A stretch of DNA of 64,000 bases, taken from positions 23,660 through 87,659 of the forward strand of contig JBLIGQ010000008.1 of NCBI GenBank assembly GCA_047636995.1. The letters are read 5' to 3'. Both the position numbers and the translations under genes were made by a program. Source of the stretch: JAQWQB01 sp047636995. GTDB taxonomy: Bacteria > Bacteroidota > Bacteroidia > Flavobacteriales_D > Sanyastnellaceae. How positions within the stretch are numbered: the stretch's first letter is position 1; every line of letters starts with the position of its first letter. The notes under the pieces are model-generated. The model was not told where the DNA came from. It ran no database searches and worked only from the letters and a program-made list of their open reading frames with translations. Shown piece by piece: positions 16,217 to 25,533 of the stretch.

Positions 16217-19200
16217 ATGCGCCTAGGTCTAGCCTTGCTGCTTTTTTGCTTTGTTCAAACAGTTTTAGCCCAAGAACTGACCATTGCTGACCCTCCCGGA
16301 GGGACGTTAGATGGAATCAATCAGGTGGACCCCACCCGAGTGGTTTTGAGATTGCATGCGCCGAATAAAACAACCGTTCACGTGATAGGAGACATGACCA
16401 ATTGGGTTGTGGATGATGCTTTTTTAATGAGCCGTTCAAACGATGGGAATACGTGGTGGATTCTTCTTGAGGGTTTACAACCGGGAATTCAATACAGATT
16501 TCAGTACCTAGTAGACGGAGATTTGGCCATTGCTGATCCTTATGCAGAGCTTGTGCTGGATCCTTGGAATGACCAATATATAAGCACGAATACCTTTCCA
16601 GATCTGATTCCATATCCATACGGTCAGACAGATTGGCCCGTTTCGGTTTTTGAGACCGCACCAGAAAACTATGAATGGAATGATGGTGCGTTTCAACGTC
16701 CACCCCAAGATCAACTGATTATTTACGAACTACTTATTCGTGATTTCGACACAGATCAAAATTTTCAAGATGTAATAGACAGGTTGAGCTACCTCCAAGA
16801 TTTAGGCATCAATGCGCTTCAGTTAATGCCTGTGATGGAGTTTGACGGAAATTTGAGCTGGGGTTATGCGCCGGGAGCCTATTTCTCTGTGGACAAAATG
16901 TATGGCAGCGCGCACATGTTAAAGCGTTTAATTGACGAATGCCACCAGCGCGGAATGGCGGTGATTTTTGATATTGTACCCAATCACTCTTTTGGATTGA
17001 GTCCCTTTGTGCGGCTTTACACAGATGATTCACAGGGTTATACCGTTCCTTCTTGGGATAATCCTTGGCACAATTCTGTGGCAACTCATCCTTTCAATGT
17101 AGGTTATGATTTTGATCACAGTTCTGATTTAACCCGCACCCTTTGGAAGCGTGTCTTTGATTTTTGGCTGGAAGAATTCCATGGAGACGGCTTTCGAATA
17201 GACCTCAGTAAAGGACTGACTCAAAACAATACGCTGGGAAATTTGGGTGCTTGGAATAACTTTGACCAAAGCAGGGTTGACATTCTTTATGATTACGGAA
17301 ACCACGTCTGGAATACAGAGCCAGGCAGCTACATGATTTTAGAGCATTTCGCAAACAACTCTGAAGAAACAGTGCTTGCAAATGGCGGGTTTATGCTTTG
17401 GGGAGACATGAGTGAAGCGTATTCTCAGGCCACCATGGGGTTTGGAGGAGACCTCAGTTGGGGCGCCTGGACCAACAGAGGATGGAATTGGCCAAACCTA
17501 ATTACGTATATGGAGAGCCATGATCATGATCGTGTTCTGTTCAAGACGACCACTTTCGGTAATTCGAGTGGGGGATACAACGCAGCTGATTTAAATACGG
17601 CCCTAGCACGAACAGAAATGGCTTTTACCTTCCTGTTGGCTACGCCCGGCCCGAAAATGATGTGGCAATGGGGCGAAATGGGGTATGATTACTCCATAGA
17701 ATACTGCGGAGACGGAAGCCTGAATAGCGCTTGCAGAACAGATGAAAAACCCGAAAGATGGGATTATTTAGATGTGCCTGAAAGGCGAAAACTGTACAAA
17801 GTTGTTCGCGCTTTGAATGCCTTGAGAAAGGAAGAGACCGTTTTTAGTACTTATAATTTTGTTACCGACTTAGGAGGTTCAGGAAAACGATTGCTCTTAT
17901 ATGGAGGAGATATGGATGCAGTAGTTGTAGGTAATTTTGACGTTGTTGGATTTGATATGACACCGGGGTTCTCACACACAGGAACATGGTATGATTTTTT
18001 TACAGGAAACAGCATTGACGTCACAGATTTGAATGCTTCAATTTACCTCAATGCAGGTGAATACCATTTGTATACAGACCAACCCCTTGCAGTTCCAGAT
18101 ACAGACCCGAATACCTCTATTTTCCTGGCGCCTGGTTGCACAGATGCGAATGCGAATAACTATGATCCACTGGCAGATGGTGATGATGGTTCATGTCTGT
18201 ACAACCTAACTTTCAGCGTGAACATGATCCAAGAAACGGTATCTCTCAATGGTGTTTATGTTGCGGGAAGCTTTCAGGGGTGGGATGCTGGAGGAACTCC
18301 TTTGACAGATAATGGAGATGGAACGTGGAGTATTACTATTTCTGCGCTTTCAGGAGAGACGCTTTCCTATAAATTGATCAATGGAAACGCTTGGGGCGCT
18401 GAAGAAGTAGTGCCTGATGATTGCGGCAGTTCAGATGGATTTGGAGGTTTTAATCGCTCTTGGATTACAGCGCCAAACTCTGAAGTCATCCCATTGCACT
18501 GTTTCGGAGAATGTGATGACTGTCTGCTTCCGCCGGTAAATGTGACCTTTCAGGTAGATTTGTCCCAGCAGCTCGTAAATCTGAACGGAGTTCACCTAGG
18601 AGGTTCGTTTCAATTTTGGGATGCAGGTTCAGACAGCATGATTGATCAGGGTGATGGCACATGGTCTTATACTGTTGAGTTGATTCCAGGTACAGAAATC
18701 GAATACAAGTTTATCAATGGCACTCTTTGGGGAGAAGAAGAAACCGTTCCAGCAGAATGTGCACAGAATGGAAATCGTTTTTTAACTGTTCCAGCGAATG
18801 ACGTGACAATAGATCTTGTTTGTTTGAGTGAATGTGCAGCATGTGAAATCATTCCAATTGACGGATGTACAAATGCAGAAGCGGTCAATTACAATCAATT
18901 TGCCACAGATGAAGATGGGTCATGTCTCTTTGAGGTGACTTTTATTATTGACCTGTCTGAAACGTCGGTTTTACCAGAAGGCCTTCATCTTGCGGGGAAC
19001 TGGCAGGGCTGGGATCCAACGGCCATTCTAATGTTAGATCAGGGAGGTCAAGTGTATACGTACACCACATCTTTTGCCGCAGGCACCTACTTAGAGTACA
19101 AATACGTAAATGGAACAGACTGGAGTCAAGCAGAAGCGGTGCCATTGGATTGTGGGGTGCTTGACGGGTTCAATGGGTTCCAGCGCACTTACACCACATT

Positions 19201-19570
19201 TGGGACGGCCGAAATTATTCCGATTCATTGTTTTAGCAGTTGTGTTGCTTGTTCTGGATGCGTTGGCTTGCCTGGGTGTACTTATTTAGGGTCAGACAAT
19301 TATGACCCTCTAGCTGAGTTAGATGATGGCACGTGTGTCTTCTCTGGATGCACAAATTCTTTGGCCATTAATTTCATGGTGATGGCCACAGTAGATAGCG
19401 GATTATGTCTTTTCGCCCTTGATTATTGTGGGGAAGGAACCCTTTGGGATGAAGTGACTGGAGCGTGCATTATAGACCCAGGTTGTCCTGCAGATTTAAA
19501 CAGTGATAACTTGATTAATTCAACAGATTTGCTGCTGTTTTTAGGCAGCTTCGGAGGGGATTGTCCTTAA
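16217..19570 (+). CDS. Secreted modular GH13 alpha-amylase-family enzyme, 1117 aa
   Basis: A signal peptide (MRLGLALLLFCFVQTVLAQ) is followed by an N-terminal E-set/CBM48-like domain (about 20-130) and a GH13 catalytic barrel (about 150-600). The four GH13 regions are DIVPNHS (Asp252-His257), GDGFRIDLSK (nucleophile Asp329), LEHF (acid/base Glu376) and SHDHD (Asp436). From about 640 on come calcium-binding-like Asp-rich linkers (GCTDANANNYDPLADGDDGSC), three tandem CBM20/CBM48-like modules (about 661-765, 773-880, 904-1010, each with a GSFQGWD-type core) and a Cys-rich dockerin-like end (DLNSDNLINSTDLLLFL). It probably hydrolyses starch or glycogen-like glucans outside the cell. No standard T9SS type A tail is seen. 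Confidence 0.9.
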   Translation: MRLGLALLLFCFVQTVLAQELTIADPPGGTLDGINQVDPTRVVLRLHAPNKTTVHVIGDMTNWVVDDAFLMSRSNDGNTWWILLEGLQPGIQYRFQYLVDGDLAIADPYAELVLDPWNDQYISTNTFPDLIPYPYGQTDWPVSVFETAPENYEWNDGAFQRPPQDQLIIYELLIRDFDTDQNFQDVIDRLSYLQDLGINALQLMPVMEFDGNLSWGYAPGAYFSVDKMYGSAHMLKRLIDECHQRGMAVIFDIVPNHSFGLSPFVRLYTDDSQGYTVPSWDNPWHNSVATHPFNVGYDFDHSSDLTRTLWKRVFDFWLEEFHGDGFRIDLSKGLTQNNTLGNLGAWNNFDQSRVDILYDYGNHVWNTEPGSYMILEHFANNSEETVLANGGFMLWGDMSEAYSQATMGFGGDLSWGAWTNRGWNWPNLITYMESHDHDRVLFKTTTFGNSSGGYNAADLNTALARTEMAFTFLLATPGPKMMWQWGEMGYDYSIEYCGDGSLNSACRTDEKPERWDYLDVPERRKLYKVVRALNALRKEETVFSTYNFVTDLGGSGKRLLLYGGDMDAVVVGNFDVVGFDMTPGFSHTGTWYDFFTGNSIDVTDLNASIYLNAGEYHLYTDQPLAVPDTDPNTSIFLAPGCTDANANNYDPLADGDDGSCLYNLTFSVNMIQETVSLNGVYVAGSFQGWDAGGTPLTDNGDGTWSITISALSGETLSYKLINGNAWGAEEVVPDDCGSSDGFGGFNRSWITAPNSEVIPLHCFGECDDCLLPPVNVTFQVDLSQQLVNLNGVHLGGSFQFWDAGSDSMIDQGDGTWSYTVELIPGTEIEYKFINGTLWGEEETVPAECAQNGNRFLTVPANDVTIDLVCLSECAACEIIPIDGCTNAEAVNYNQFATDEDGSCLFEVTFIIDLSETSVLPEGLHLAGNWQGWDPTAILMLDQGGQVYTYTTSFAAGTYLEYKYVNGTDWSQAEAVPLDCGVLDGFNGFQRTYTTFGTAEIIPIHCFSSCVACSGCVGLPGCTYLGSDNYDPLAELDDGTCVFSGCTNSLAINFMVMATVDSGLCLFALDYCGEGTLWDEVTGACIIDPGCPADLNSDNLINSTDLLLFLGSFGGDCP

Positions 19571-19609
19571 CTGAACCCAAATGAACAGCAAACAGTTCTG
19601 GCTCTTTCG

Positions 19610-19617
19610 TATCTTCG
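19610..19617 (+). promoter_or_regulatory. Candidate -7 box before adk
   Basis: TATCTTCG differs from TAnnTTTG at one position and lies 33 bases before the ATG at 19650. If used, it excludes the in-frame upstream ATG at 19581. Confidence 0.4.
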
Positions 19618-19649
19618 CATCTTTCCGCAAAGATAAACGGCAAAATCAT

Positions 19650-20225
19650 ATGTTGAATATAGTTTTATTCGGCCCTCCAGGAGCTGGAAAAGGAACTCAG
19701 TCTGAAAACCTCATTAAGAAATACGGCCTCGCACATTTGAGTACAGGTGACATTTTTCGCGCCAATATCAAGGGCGAAACAGAACTTGGGAAATTAGCGA
19801 AGAGTTTTATGGACAAAGGTGAGCTTGTGCCAGATTCAGTGACAATCCAAATGTTGGAGTCTGAGGTAAACCAAAGAGAAGATGCCAAAGGGTTCATTTT
19901 TGATGGCTTCCCTCGAACAAGCGCGCAAGCAACCGCACTCGATGAGTTCTTGAAAATAATGGGTACTTCAATTACCTATATGCTCGCGCTTGAGGTGCCT
20001 GAAGATCAGTTAAGAGCACGTTTGAAGCACAGAGCTGAAACCAGCGGAAGAGCTGATGATGCGAATCCTACTGTGATTCAGAATCGAATTGACGTATACA
20101 ACCGTGAAACGGCACCCGTTGCAGGCTTTTATAGAGCACAGGAGAAATTTCAAGGAATTAACGGTGTTGGAACAATTGAAGACATCGCAAATAGACTTTT
20201 CGAAACGATAGATCAAGAAGCTTGA
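19650..20225 (+). CDS. adk: Adenylate kinase
   Basis: This 191-residue cytosolic enzyme interconverts ATP plus AMP and two ADP. The P-loop is FGPPGAGKGTQ at residues 7-17, followed by HLSTGDIFRA and the AMP-binding/lid hinge IFDGFPRTSAQA. The lid is of the short kind (RARLKHRAETSGRADD) without the zinc-binding Cys of long bacterial enzymes. An in-frame ATG at 19581 would add 23 residues, but homologues start at MLNIVLFGPPG and a promoter-like box lies between the two, so 19650 was chosen. It is followed after 9 bases by obg, probably co-transcribed. Confidence 0.94.
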   Translation: MLNIVLFGPPGAGKGTQSENLIKKYGLAHLSTGDIFRANIKGETELGKLAKSFMDKGELVPDSVTIQMLESEVNQREDAKGFIFDGFPRTSAQATALDEFLKIMGTSITYMLALEVPEDQLRARLKHRAETSGRADDANPTVIQNRIDVYNRETAPVAGFYRAQEKFQGINGVGTIEDIANRLFETIDQEA

Positions 20226-20234
20226 TCAACCATT

Positions 20235-21233
20235 ATGGCAAATCAAAATTTTGTTGACTACGTCAAAATCTGCTGCCGTTCTGGTAAAGGTGGTGCTGGC
20301 TCTATGCACTTTCACCGTGATAAGATTAACTCTAAAGGTGGTCCCGATGGAGGAGATGGCGGTAGAGGTGGACACGTTATTCTTAGAGGGAATAGGAATA
20401 TCTGGACTTTAATCCACTTGAAGTACCGAAAGCACGTTATTGCCTCACACGGTGTTTGTGGCAGTGGCGGACTAAAAACAGGAGCCGAAGGAAAGGATGA
20501 GTACCTTGATGTGCCGCTTGGTACAATTGCCAAAGATGCAGAAACGGGAGAAATTCTGTTTGAAATCAATGACCACGGTGAGGAAACCGTTTTGGTTAAA
20601 GCTGGAAGAGGTGGCCTCGGAAATGATCACTTTAAATCATCTACAAACCAAACTCCACAATACGCTCAGCCAGGTGAAGATGGAAGGGAAGAGTGGAAGA
20701 TTCTTGAACTGAAAGTGCTTGCTGACGTAGGATTAGTGGGCTTTCCAAATGCCGGTAAATCTACCTTGCTGTCTGTTGTTTCAGCAGCCACGCCAGAGAT
20801 TGCTGACTATCCGTTTACTACTCTCCGTCCGAATTTGGGCATTGTTGCTTACCGCAATGACCGGTCATTTGTGATGGCTGATATTCCCGGAATCATTGAA
20901 GGGGCGGCTGAAGGAAAAGGATTAGGGCATCGCTTTTTGCGTCACATAGAACGAAACGCAGTGTTGCTGTTTATGGTTCCGGCTGACGCGAAAGACATTG
21001 CAAATGAATACCAAATTTTGTTGCGTGAATTGGAACTTTACAATCCGGAGTTACTCTTCAAGGATCGTCTTTTAGCCATCACAAAGGCTGATTTGTTAGA
21101 CGAAGAACTGATGGGTGAAATGAAAAAGGAACTTCCCGAAGGGATCGAGAGTTTGTTCATTTCATCTGTTACAGGTCAAGGTATTCAGGCGTTGAAAGAT
21201 TTACTCTGGGGCGTGATGAACCGCACTGTTTAA
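20235..21233 (+). CDS. obg: Obg/CgtA GTPase
   Basis: This 332-residue ribosome-associated GTPase is involved in 50S assembly and stress control. The glycine-rich Obg fold is at residues 1-158 (GKGGAGSMHFHRDK, GPDGGDGGRGGHV, GRGGLGNDHFKSSTNQ). The G domain follows: G1 GFPNAGKST, G2 and switch I DYPFTTL, G3 DIPGIIEGA and G4 as TKAD. The variable C-terminal OCT domain of some homologues is missing, as is usual in Bacteroidota. It is the second gene after adk. The 3' end overlaps the convergent DUF922 gene by 33 bases. Confidence 0.95.
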   Translation: MANQNFVDYVKICCRSGKGGAGSMHFHRDKINSKGGPDGGDGGRGGHVILRGNRNIWTLIHLKYRKHVIASHGVCGSGGLKTGAEGKDEYLDVPLGTIAKDAETGEILFEINDHGEETVLVKAGRGGLGNDHFKSSTNQTPQYAQPGEDGREEWKILELKVLADVGLVGFPNAGKSTLLSVVSAATPEIADYPFTTLRPNLGIVAYRNDRSFVMADIPGIIEGAAEGKGLGHRFLRHIERNAVLLFMVPADAKDIANEYQILLRELELYNPELLFKDRLLAITKADLLDEELMGEMKKELPEGIESLFISSVTGQGIQALKDLLWGVMNRTV

Positions 21234-21752
21234 GCGACCGAGTTTCTGGTTGAACCAATTGTTCCAATTGGCTTGTGTCTCTGTTTGGGTTCCATGCACC
21301 GTTTCAGAATCATAGCGGTCTTGGCATTCATCCATTTCTGTAAAAACAACTTGGAAAATCCCTTCAATCTTTTTCGCTAAATCATGTTCCATGAAGTAGT
21401 CAACGTCGGTTTCATAAACCCTCAATTGAGATTTAAGCATGCGAGCATAGATGGCGGTAATATCGAAGTGACCTTGCTCATGATTCAGAAGTTCGTCATT
21501 CAAATAACTTATGTGAACCCAAGATTCTTTAGGTAAGAAATAGGGTGTAACGGTGATTTCTATTTTGTCTTCTGGTGCCTCAATAATATAGCTGATTCCG
21601 GTGTAGGAGAAGGCTTTGAATAGTTCATCTGCACCCGCTCTTCTTTTGAAGTCAGACCATTCTAATTTTCGATCTACCTGCCATTCTATTTGGGGCGGAT
21701 CGGTCTCTGTTTGTAAAAACAGAAAACTCATTAGCAGTAAAAGAGGTTTCAT
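21201..21752 (-). CDS. DUF922 family exported putative zinc-dependent protein
   Basis: A 183-residue protein with a short signal peptide (MKPLLLLMSFLFLQTE). The core IEWQVDRKLEWSDFKR and the HEQGHFDITAIYARML segment are typical of DUF922, where HExxH resembles the zinc-binding helix of metallopeptidases. Protease activity has not been shown for this family to my knowledge. It is convergent with obg with a 33-base overlap and divergent from psuG. Confidence 0.78.
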   Translation of the reverse strand: MKPLLLLMSFLFLQTETDPPQIEWQVDRKLEWSDFKRRAGADELFKAFSYTGISYIIEAPEDKIEITVTPYFLPKESWVHISYLNDELLNHEQGHFDITAIYARMLKSQLRVYETDVDYFMEHDLAKKIEGIFQVVFTEMDECQDRYDSETVHGTQTETQANWNNWFNQKLGRLNSAVHHAPE

Positions 21753-21800
21753 GCCTTCATTTAACGAAGAAGTTGCAATTTTGTTCCTAAATAGTTAGAA

Positions 21801-22727
21801 ATGTTTCCACGTCATTTAAATGTCAAAGATGAAGTTAGGAATGCTTTAGCGGAGGGCAAACCCGTTTTAGCTTTAGAGAGTACCATTATTGCGCACGGAA
21901 TGCCCTATCCTAAAAACATGGAAACGGCGTTGAAGGTGGAGAAAATAGTGCGTGATGGCGGAGTAATTCCGGCCACTATAGCGGTCATGAATGGACAGAT
22001 TCACATCGGGTTGACAAATGATGAATTAGCACATCTAGCGAAGGCAGAAAACGTAATGAAACTTTCTCGTCGTGATTTGCCCTTCGCGTTAGCTCAAAAT
22101 AAATTGGGAGCAACTACAGTTGCCTCTACCATGATTGCCTCAGCAATGGCAGGAATAGAGGTGTTCGCAACAGGAGGGATTGGAGGAGTGCACAGAGGTG
22201 CAGAAAAAACATGGGATGTAAGTGCTGATCTCATTGAGCTTTCGAACACGAATGTTACAGTCATTTGTGCCGGAGCAAAAGCGATTTTAGACCTACCAAA
22301 AACAATGGAATACTTAGAGACCTTTGGTGTTCCGGTAATCGGTTTCGGAACAAAAGAACTCCCGGCCTTTTATTCAAGAAACAGTGGTATTCCCCTAGAA
22401 ATGTCAGTGGCTTCCCCAGAAGAATTGGCTCATTTGATTGAGACAAAGAGAGCCCTCGGATTGAATGGAGGAATCTTAGTGGTTAATCCGATTCCTGAAG
22501 CGTACAACATGGACTTCGGTCAAATGGAAAAAGTGATTGAAAAGGCGCTTGATGCAGCCAGCAAAAAAGGGATCCATGGAAAGGCAGTGACGCCATTTCT
22601 ACTCAAGACAATTAAAGACTTTACGTCAGGGCAAAGCTTGGCTTCAAACATTGAGCTAATGCTAAATAATGCGCAACTGGGAGCAGCCGTGGCAGTAGCT
22701 TTGTGCGTCGAATCTGGTCGTGATTGA
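21801..22727 (+). CDS. psuG: Pseudouridine-5'-phosphate glycosidase
   Basis: A 308-residue cytosolic enzyme that reversibly cleaves pseudouridine 5'-phosphate into uracil and ribose 5-phosphate. The family signatures are LALESTIIAHGMPYP at the start, GATTVASTMIASAMAGI with the catalytic Lys region before it, ATGGIGGVHRGAE, and CAGAKAILDLPKTMEYLET. Length is normal for the family. No pseudouridine kinase gene (psuK) is next to it, so the substrate source is unclear. It is divergent from the DUF922 gene with 48 bases between starts. Confidence 0.93.
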   Translation: MFPRHLNVKDEVRNALAEGKPVLALESTIIAHGMPYPKNMETALKVEKIVRDGGVIPATIAVMNGQIHIGLTNDELAHLAKAENVMKLSRRDLPFALAQNKLGATTVASTMIASAMAGIEVFATGGIGGVHRGAEKTWDVSADLIELSNTNVTVICAGAKAILDLPKTMEYLETFGVPVIGFGTKELPAFYSRNSGIPLEMSVASPEELAHLIETKRALGLNGGILVVNPIPEAYNMDFGQMEKVIEKALDAASKKGIHGKAVTPFLLKTIKDFTSGQSLASNIELMLNNAQLGAAVAVALCVESGRD

Positions 22728-22769
22728 TTTCTTGCTATGAAGTCGCTTTCATTTCTGCGGTTTTCAAGG

Positions 22770-22777
22770 TAATTTTG
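22770..22777 (+). promoter_or_regulatory. Candidate -7 box before the fused E1 gene
   Basis: TAATTTTG matches TAnnTTTG and lies 32 bases before the ATG at 22810. No good -33 element was recognised. Confidence 0.45.
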
Positions 22778-22809
22778 CAGTCCCATTCGAGGGATTCAAT
22801 TTTACACCT

Positions 22810-25224
22810 ATGGCACAAGAACTCACTACTGATTCATCAATGACTAATGAACAAATCCGTGAGCAGCTTCTTGAAGACTACAGAATTGCTTGCCTCAGCA
22901 GAGAGGCATCATTGCTAGGTAGGAAAGAAGTGCTGACTGGAAAGGCCAAATTCGGGATTTTCGGAGATGGCAAAGAAGTGGCACAGTTGGCCATGGCACG
23001 CCAGTTCAAAAAAGGAGATTTTCGTTCAGGATACTACCGTGACCAGACGTTCATGCTCGCTCTTGGTGAGCTAACTGTACAGGCTTATTTCTCAGCGTTG
23101 TATGCACATCCTGATGTGAAGGTTGAACCCGCATCTGGTGGGAGGCAAATGGGTGGGCATTATGCCACACGAAGCCTTGATGCCAATGGAGACTGGAAGA
23201 ACCTCATGGAGCAATACAATAGCTCTGCAGATATTTCGCCAACAGCAGGACAGATGCCACGTCTTCTTGGTTTAGCCCAAGCAAGTAAAATTTACAGATT
23301 GAATCCGGAACTGGCACACATGACTCAGTTTTCGCAAGGGGGAAATGAAGTCGCTTTCGGAACCATTGGAGATGCCTCTACGTCTGAAGGTCCATTCTGG
23401 GAAACAATGAATGCCGCCTCCGTTCTCCAAGTTCCAATGGCTATGTCAGTTTGGGATGATGGCTACGGAATATCCGTTCCAAAGAAATATCAAACGGTTA
23501 AGGAAAGTATTTCAACCGCTTTAAGTGGCTTCGCGAAGGAGGAAGGCACCAATGGGATTAAAATCTTCAACGTAAAAGGCTGGAGCTATCCAGACCTAAT
23601 GATTACGTATGAAGAAGCCATTGACTATTGCAGAACGAATCACGTGCCAGTATTGATTCACGTGGAAGAATTAACACAGCCACAAGGACACTCAACTTCT
23701 GGTTCCCATGAGCGGTATAAGTCGCCCGAAAGATTGAAATGGGCCCTTGAATATGACTGCCTTGTGCAATTCGGGAAGTTCTTGACGATGGAAGGCACGG
23801 CGACGCAAGAAGAGTTAGATGCGATTCGCGCAGCAACCAAGAAACAAGTTCGTACAGAGCAAAAAGCGGCATGGGCTGCATACCGAGATTCAATTGATGT
23901 TGATTTGAATGAAGCGATAGCATTGCTGAAGCCCGTTGCTGAGGCCAGTGCAAATAAGGTTTTCATTGAGAAATTAATCGGAGAACTCGAAGGGGCTTTG
24001 GAGCCAATTCGGAAAGACATGCTTACTGCGGTAAGGAGAGCACTTCGTTACACACGGGGCGAAAATAGCCCTGCGAAATCAGCTCTTTCGATCTGGTTGA
24101 AAAAAACCATGGAGGTGTTACAACATCGGTACAGCGGACAGCTTTACAGTGAGTCAACGCAGAATGTGCTCAACATTGAGGCGGTAGAACCTACTTTCGA
24201 TGCTTCGCCAGAAATGGTTGATGGCAGAATTATTTTAAAAGAAAATTTTGAAGCAATCTTCAATAAGTACCCTGAGGTGTTAACTTTTGGCGAAGACACG
24301 GGGAAGATTGGAGGCGTTAATCAGGCAATGGAAGGGATGCAGGAGCTTTTCGGAGACCTGCGTGTGGCAGATACCGGAATTCGTGAGTGCACCATTCTTG
24401 GACAAGGGATTGGAATGGCAATGCGTGGATTGCGTCCAATTGCTGAAATCCAGTACTTAGATTACATCTATTATGCACTTCAGATCATGCGCGATGATCT
24501 TGCTTCTGTTCAGTATAGAACACATGGCGGACAAAAAGCGCCGGTCATTATTCGCACAAGAGGACACAGATTAGAAGGTATTTGGCACAGCGGCTCTCCA
24601 ATGGGAGCCATTATCCATTCAGTGCGTGGAATTAGAGTCTGTGTTCCCAGAAACATGACCCAAGCAGCTGGCATGTACAACACATTGTTGGAATCTGACG
24701 AGCCTGCGATTGTTGTTGAATGCTTGAATGGATACCGAAGTAAAGAAGCGAAGCCAACCAATATTGGGGAGTTTAAAGTTCCCTTGGGGCTCGCTGAAGT
24801 GGTGAAAGAAGGCACAGATATTACTATTGTTTCATATGGCTCTACCTTCAACTTATGCCAAGAAGCGGCAAAGCAGTTAGCTGAGGTTGGCGTAGACGTT
24901 GAGTTGATTGACGTTCAAACATTGTTGCCATTCGATTTAGATCATGCCACCGCTGCCTCTGTTGAGAAAACCAATCGTCTATTGATTGTAGATGAAGATG
25001 TTCAAGGGGGGGCTAGCGCTTTTATTTTAGACCAAGTTGTGAATGTGCAAGGTGCTTATCGGTTTTTAGATAGCAAACCAATGACTTTGGCCGCAAAACC
25101 ACATCTTCCGGCCTATTCTACAGATGGAGATTATTTTTCAAAACCAAGTATTGAAGACATCGTTGAAACTGCTTATGCTTTGATGCACGAAGCGGACCCT
25201 AAAGCATACCCAGAACTTTATTAA
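22810..25224 (+). CDS. 2-oxoacid dehydrogenase E1, alpha and beta subunits fused
   Basis: This 804-residue protein combines an E1 alpha-like half (1 to about 440) with an E1 beta-like half (about 470-804). The thiamine diphosphate motif begins GDASTSEGPFWETMN in the first half. The second half has FGEDTGKIGGVNQAMEG, the conserved AEIQYLDYIY, and the C-terminal transketolase domain. Such fusions in Bacteroidota are annotated as branched-chain 2-oxoacid (2-oxoisovalerate) dehydrogenase E1; pyruvate cannot be excluded. It would work with an E2 not in this window and the E3 at 12.6-14.0 kb. The stop overlaps the start of the S4 gene by one base. Confidence 0.9.
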   Translation: MAQELTTDSSMTNEQIREQLLEDYRIACLSREASLLGRKEVLTGKAKFGIFGDGKEVAQLAMARQFKKGDFRSGYYRDQTFMLALGELTVQAYFSALYAHPDVKVEPASGGRQMGGHYATRSLDANGDWKNLMEQYNSSADISPTAGQMPRLLGLAQASKIYRLNPELAHMTQFSQGGNEVAFGTIGDASTSEGPFWETMNAASVLQVPMAMSVWDDGYGISVPKKYQTVKESISTALSGFAKEEGTNGIKIFNVKGWSYPDLMITYEEAIDYCRTNHVPVLIHVEELTQPQGHSTSGSHERYKSPERLKWALEYDCLVQFGKFLTMEGTATQEELDAIRAATKKQVRTEQKAAWAAYRDSIDVDLNEAIALLKPVAEASANKVFIEKLIGELEGALEPIRKDMLTAVRRALRYTRGENSPAKSALSIWLKKTMEVLQHRYSGQLYSESTQNVLNIEAVEPTFDASPEMVDGRIILKENFEAIFNKYPEVLTFGEDTGKIGGVNQAMEGMQELFGDLRVADTGIRECTILGQGIGMAMRGLRPIAEIQYLDYIYYALQIMRDDLASVQYRTHGGQKAPVIIRTRGHRLEGIWHSGSPMGAIIHSVRGIRVCVPRNMTQAAGMYNTLLESDEPAIVVECLNGYRSKEAKPTNIGEFKVPLGLAEVVKEGTDITIVSYGSTFNLCQEAAKQLAEVGVDVELIDVQTLLPFDLDHATAASVEKTNRLLIVDEDVQGGASAFILDQVVNVQGAYRFLDSKPMTLAAKPHLPAYSTDGDYFSKPSIEDIVETAYALMHEADPKAYPELY

Positions 25225-25430
25225 TGCGAAATTTCACACTCAAAGACGAATTCATTGAATTGAATAAACTCTTAAAAGTATGCCACCTAGTTCCAAGCGG
25301 AGGAATGGCTAAAATGGTCATTGAAGACGAATTGGTGAAGGTAAATGGCGAAATTGAATTGCGGAAGCGAAGGAAGTTAAGGGTTGGTGATGTTGTTGAT
25401 TTTCAGGGTGTTTCGGTTGAAATCGACTGA
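25224..25430 (+). CDS. S4-domain RNA-binding protein
   Basis: A 68-residue protein consisting of a single S4 fold (FIELNKLLKVCHLVPSGGMA ... VKVNGEIELRKRRKLRVGDVV), as in the YbcJ/YlmH-like small S4 proteins that bind structured RNA. It is coupled to the E1 gene by a TAATG overlap. Its specific RNA target is unknown. Confidence 0.88.
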   Translation: MRNFTLKDEFIELNKLLKVCHLVPSGGMAKMVIEDELVKVNGEIELRKRRKLRVGDVVDFQGVSVEID

Positions 25431-25533
25431 TTTTTAAAGTTTACCATGAATTTAGTTAATTAGTTTCTTCTGATTAAGAGGACATCAACTAGCGGATGTG
25501 TTATTTTGTACTGGTCTTATAGATGCAAAACCT

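Noticed and set aside
16217..19570. T9SS type A sorting tail on the GH13 enzyme
   Set aside because: The end lacks the YPNP start and the GxYxxxL/V pattern seen in the other T9SS proteins here; it is Cys-rich and dockerin-like instead.
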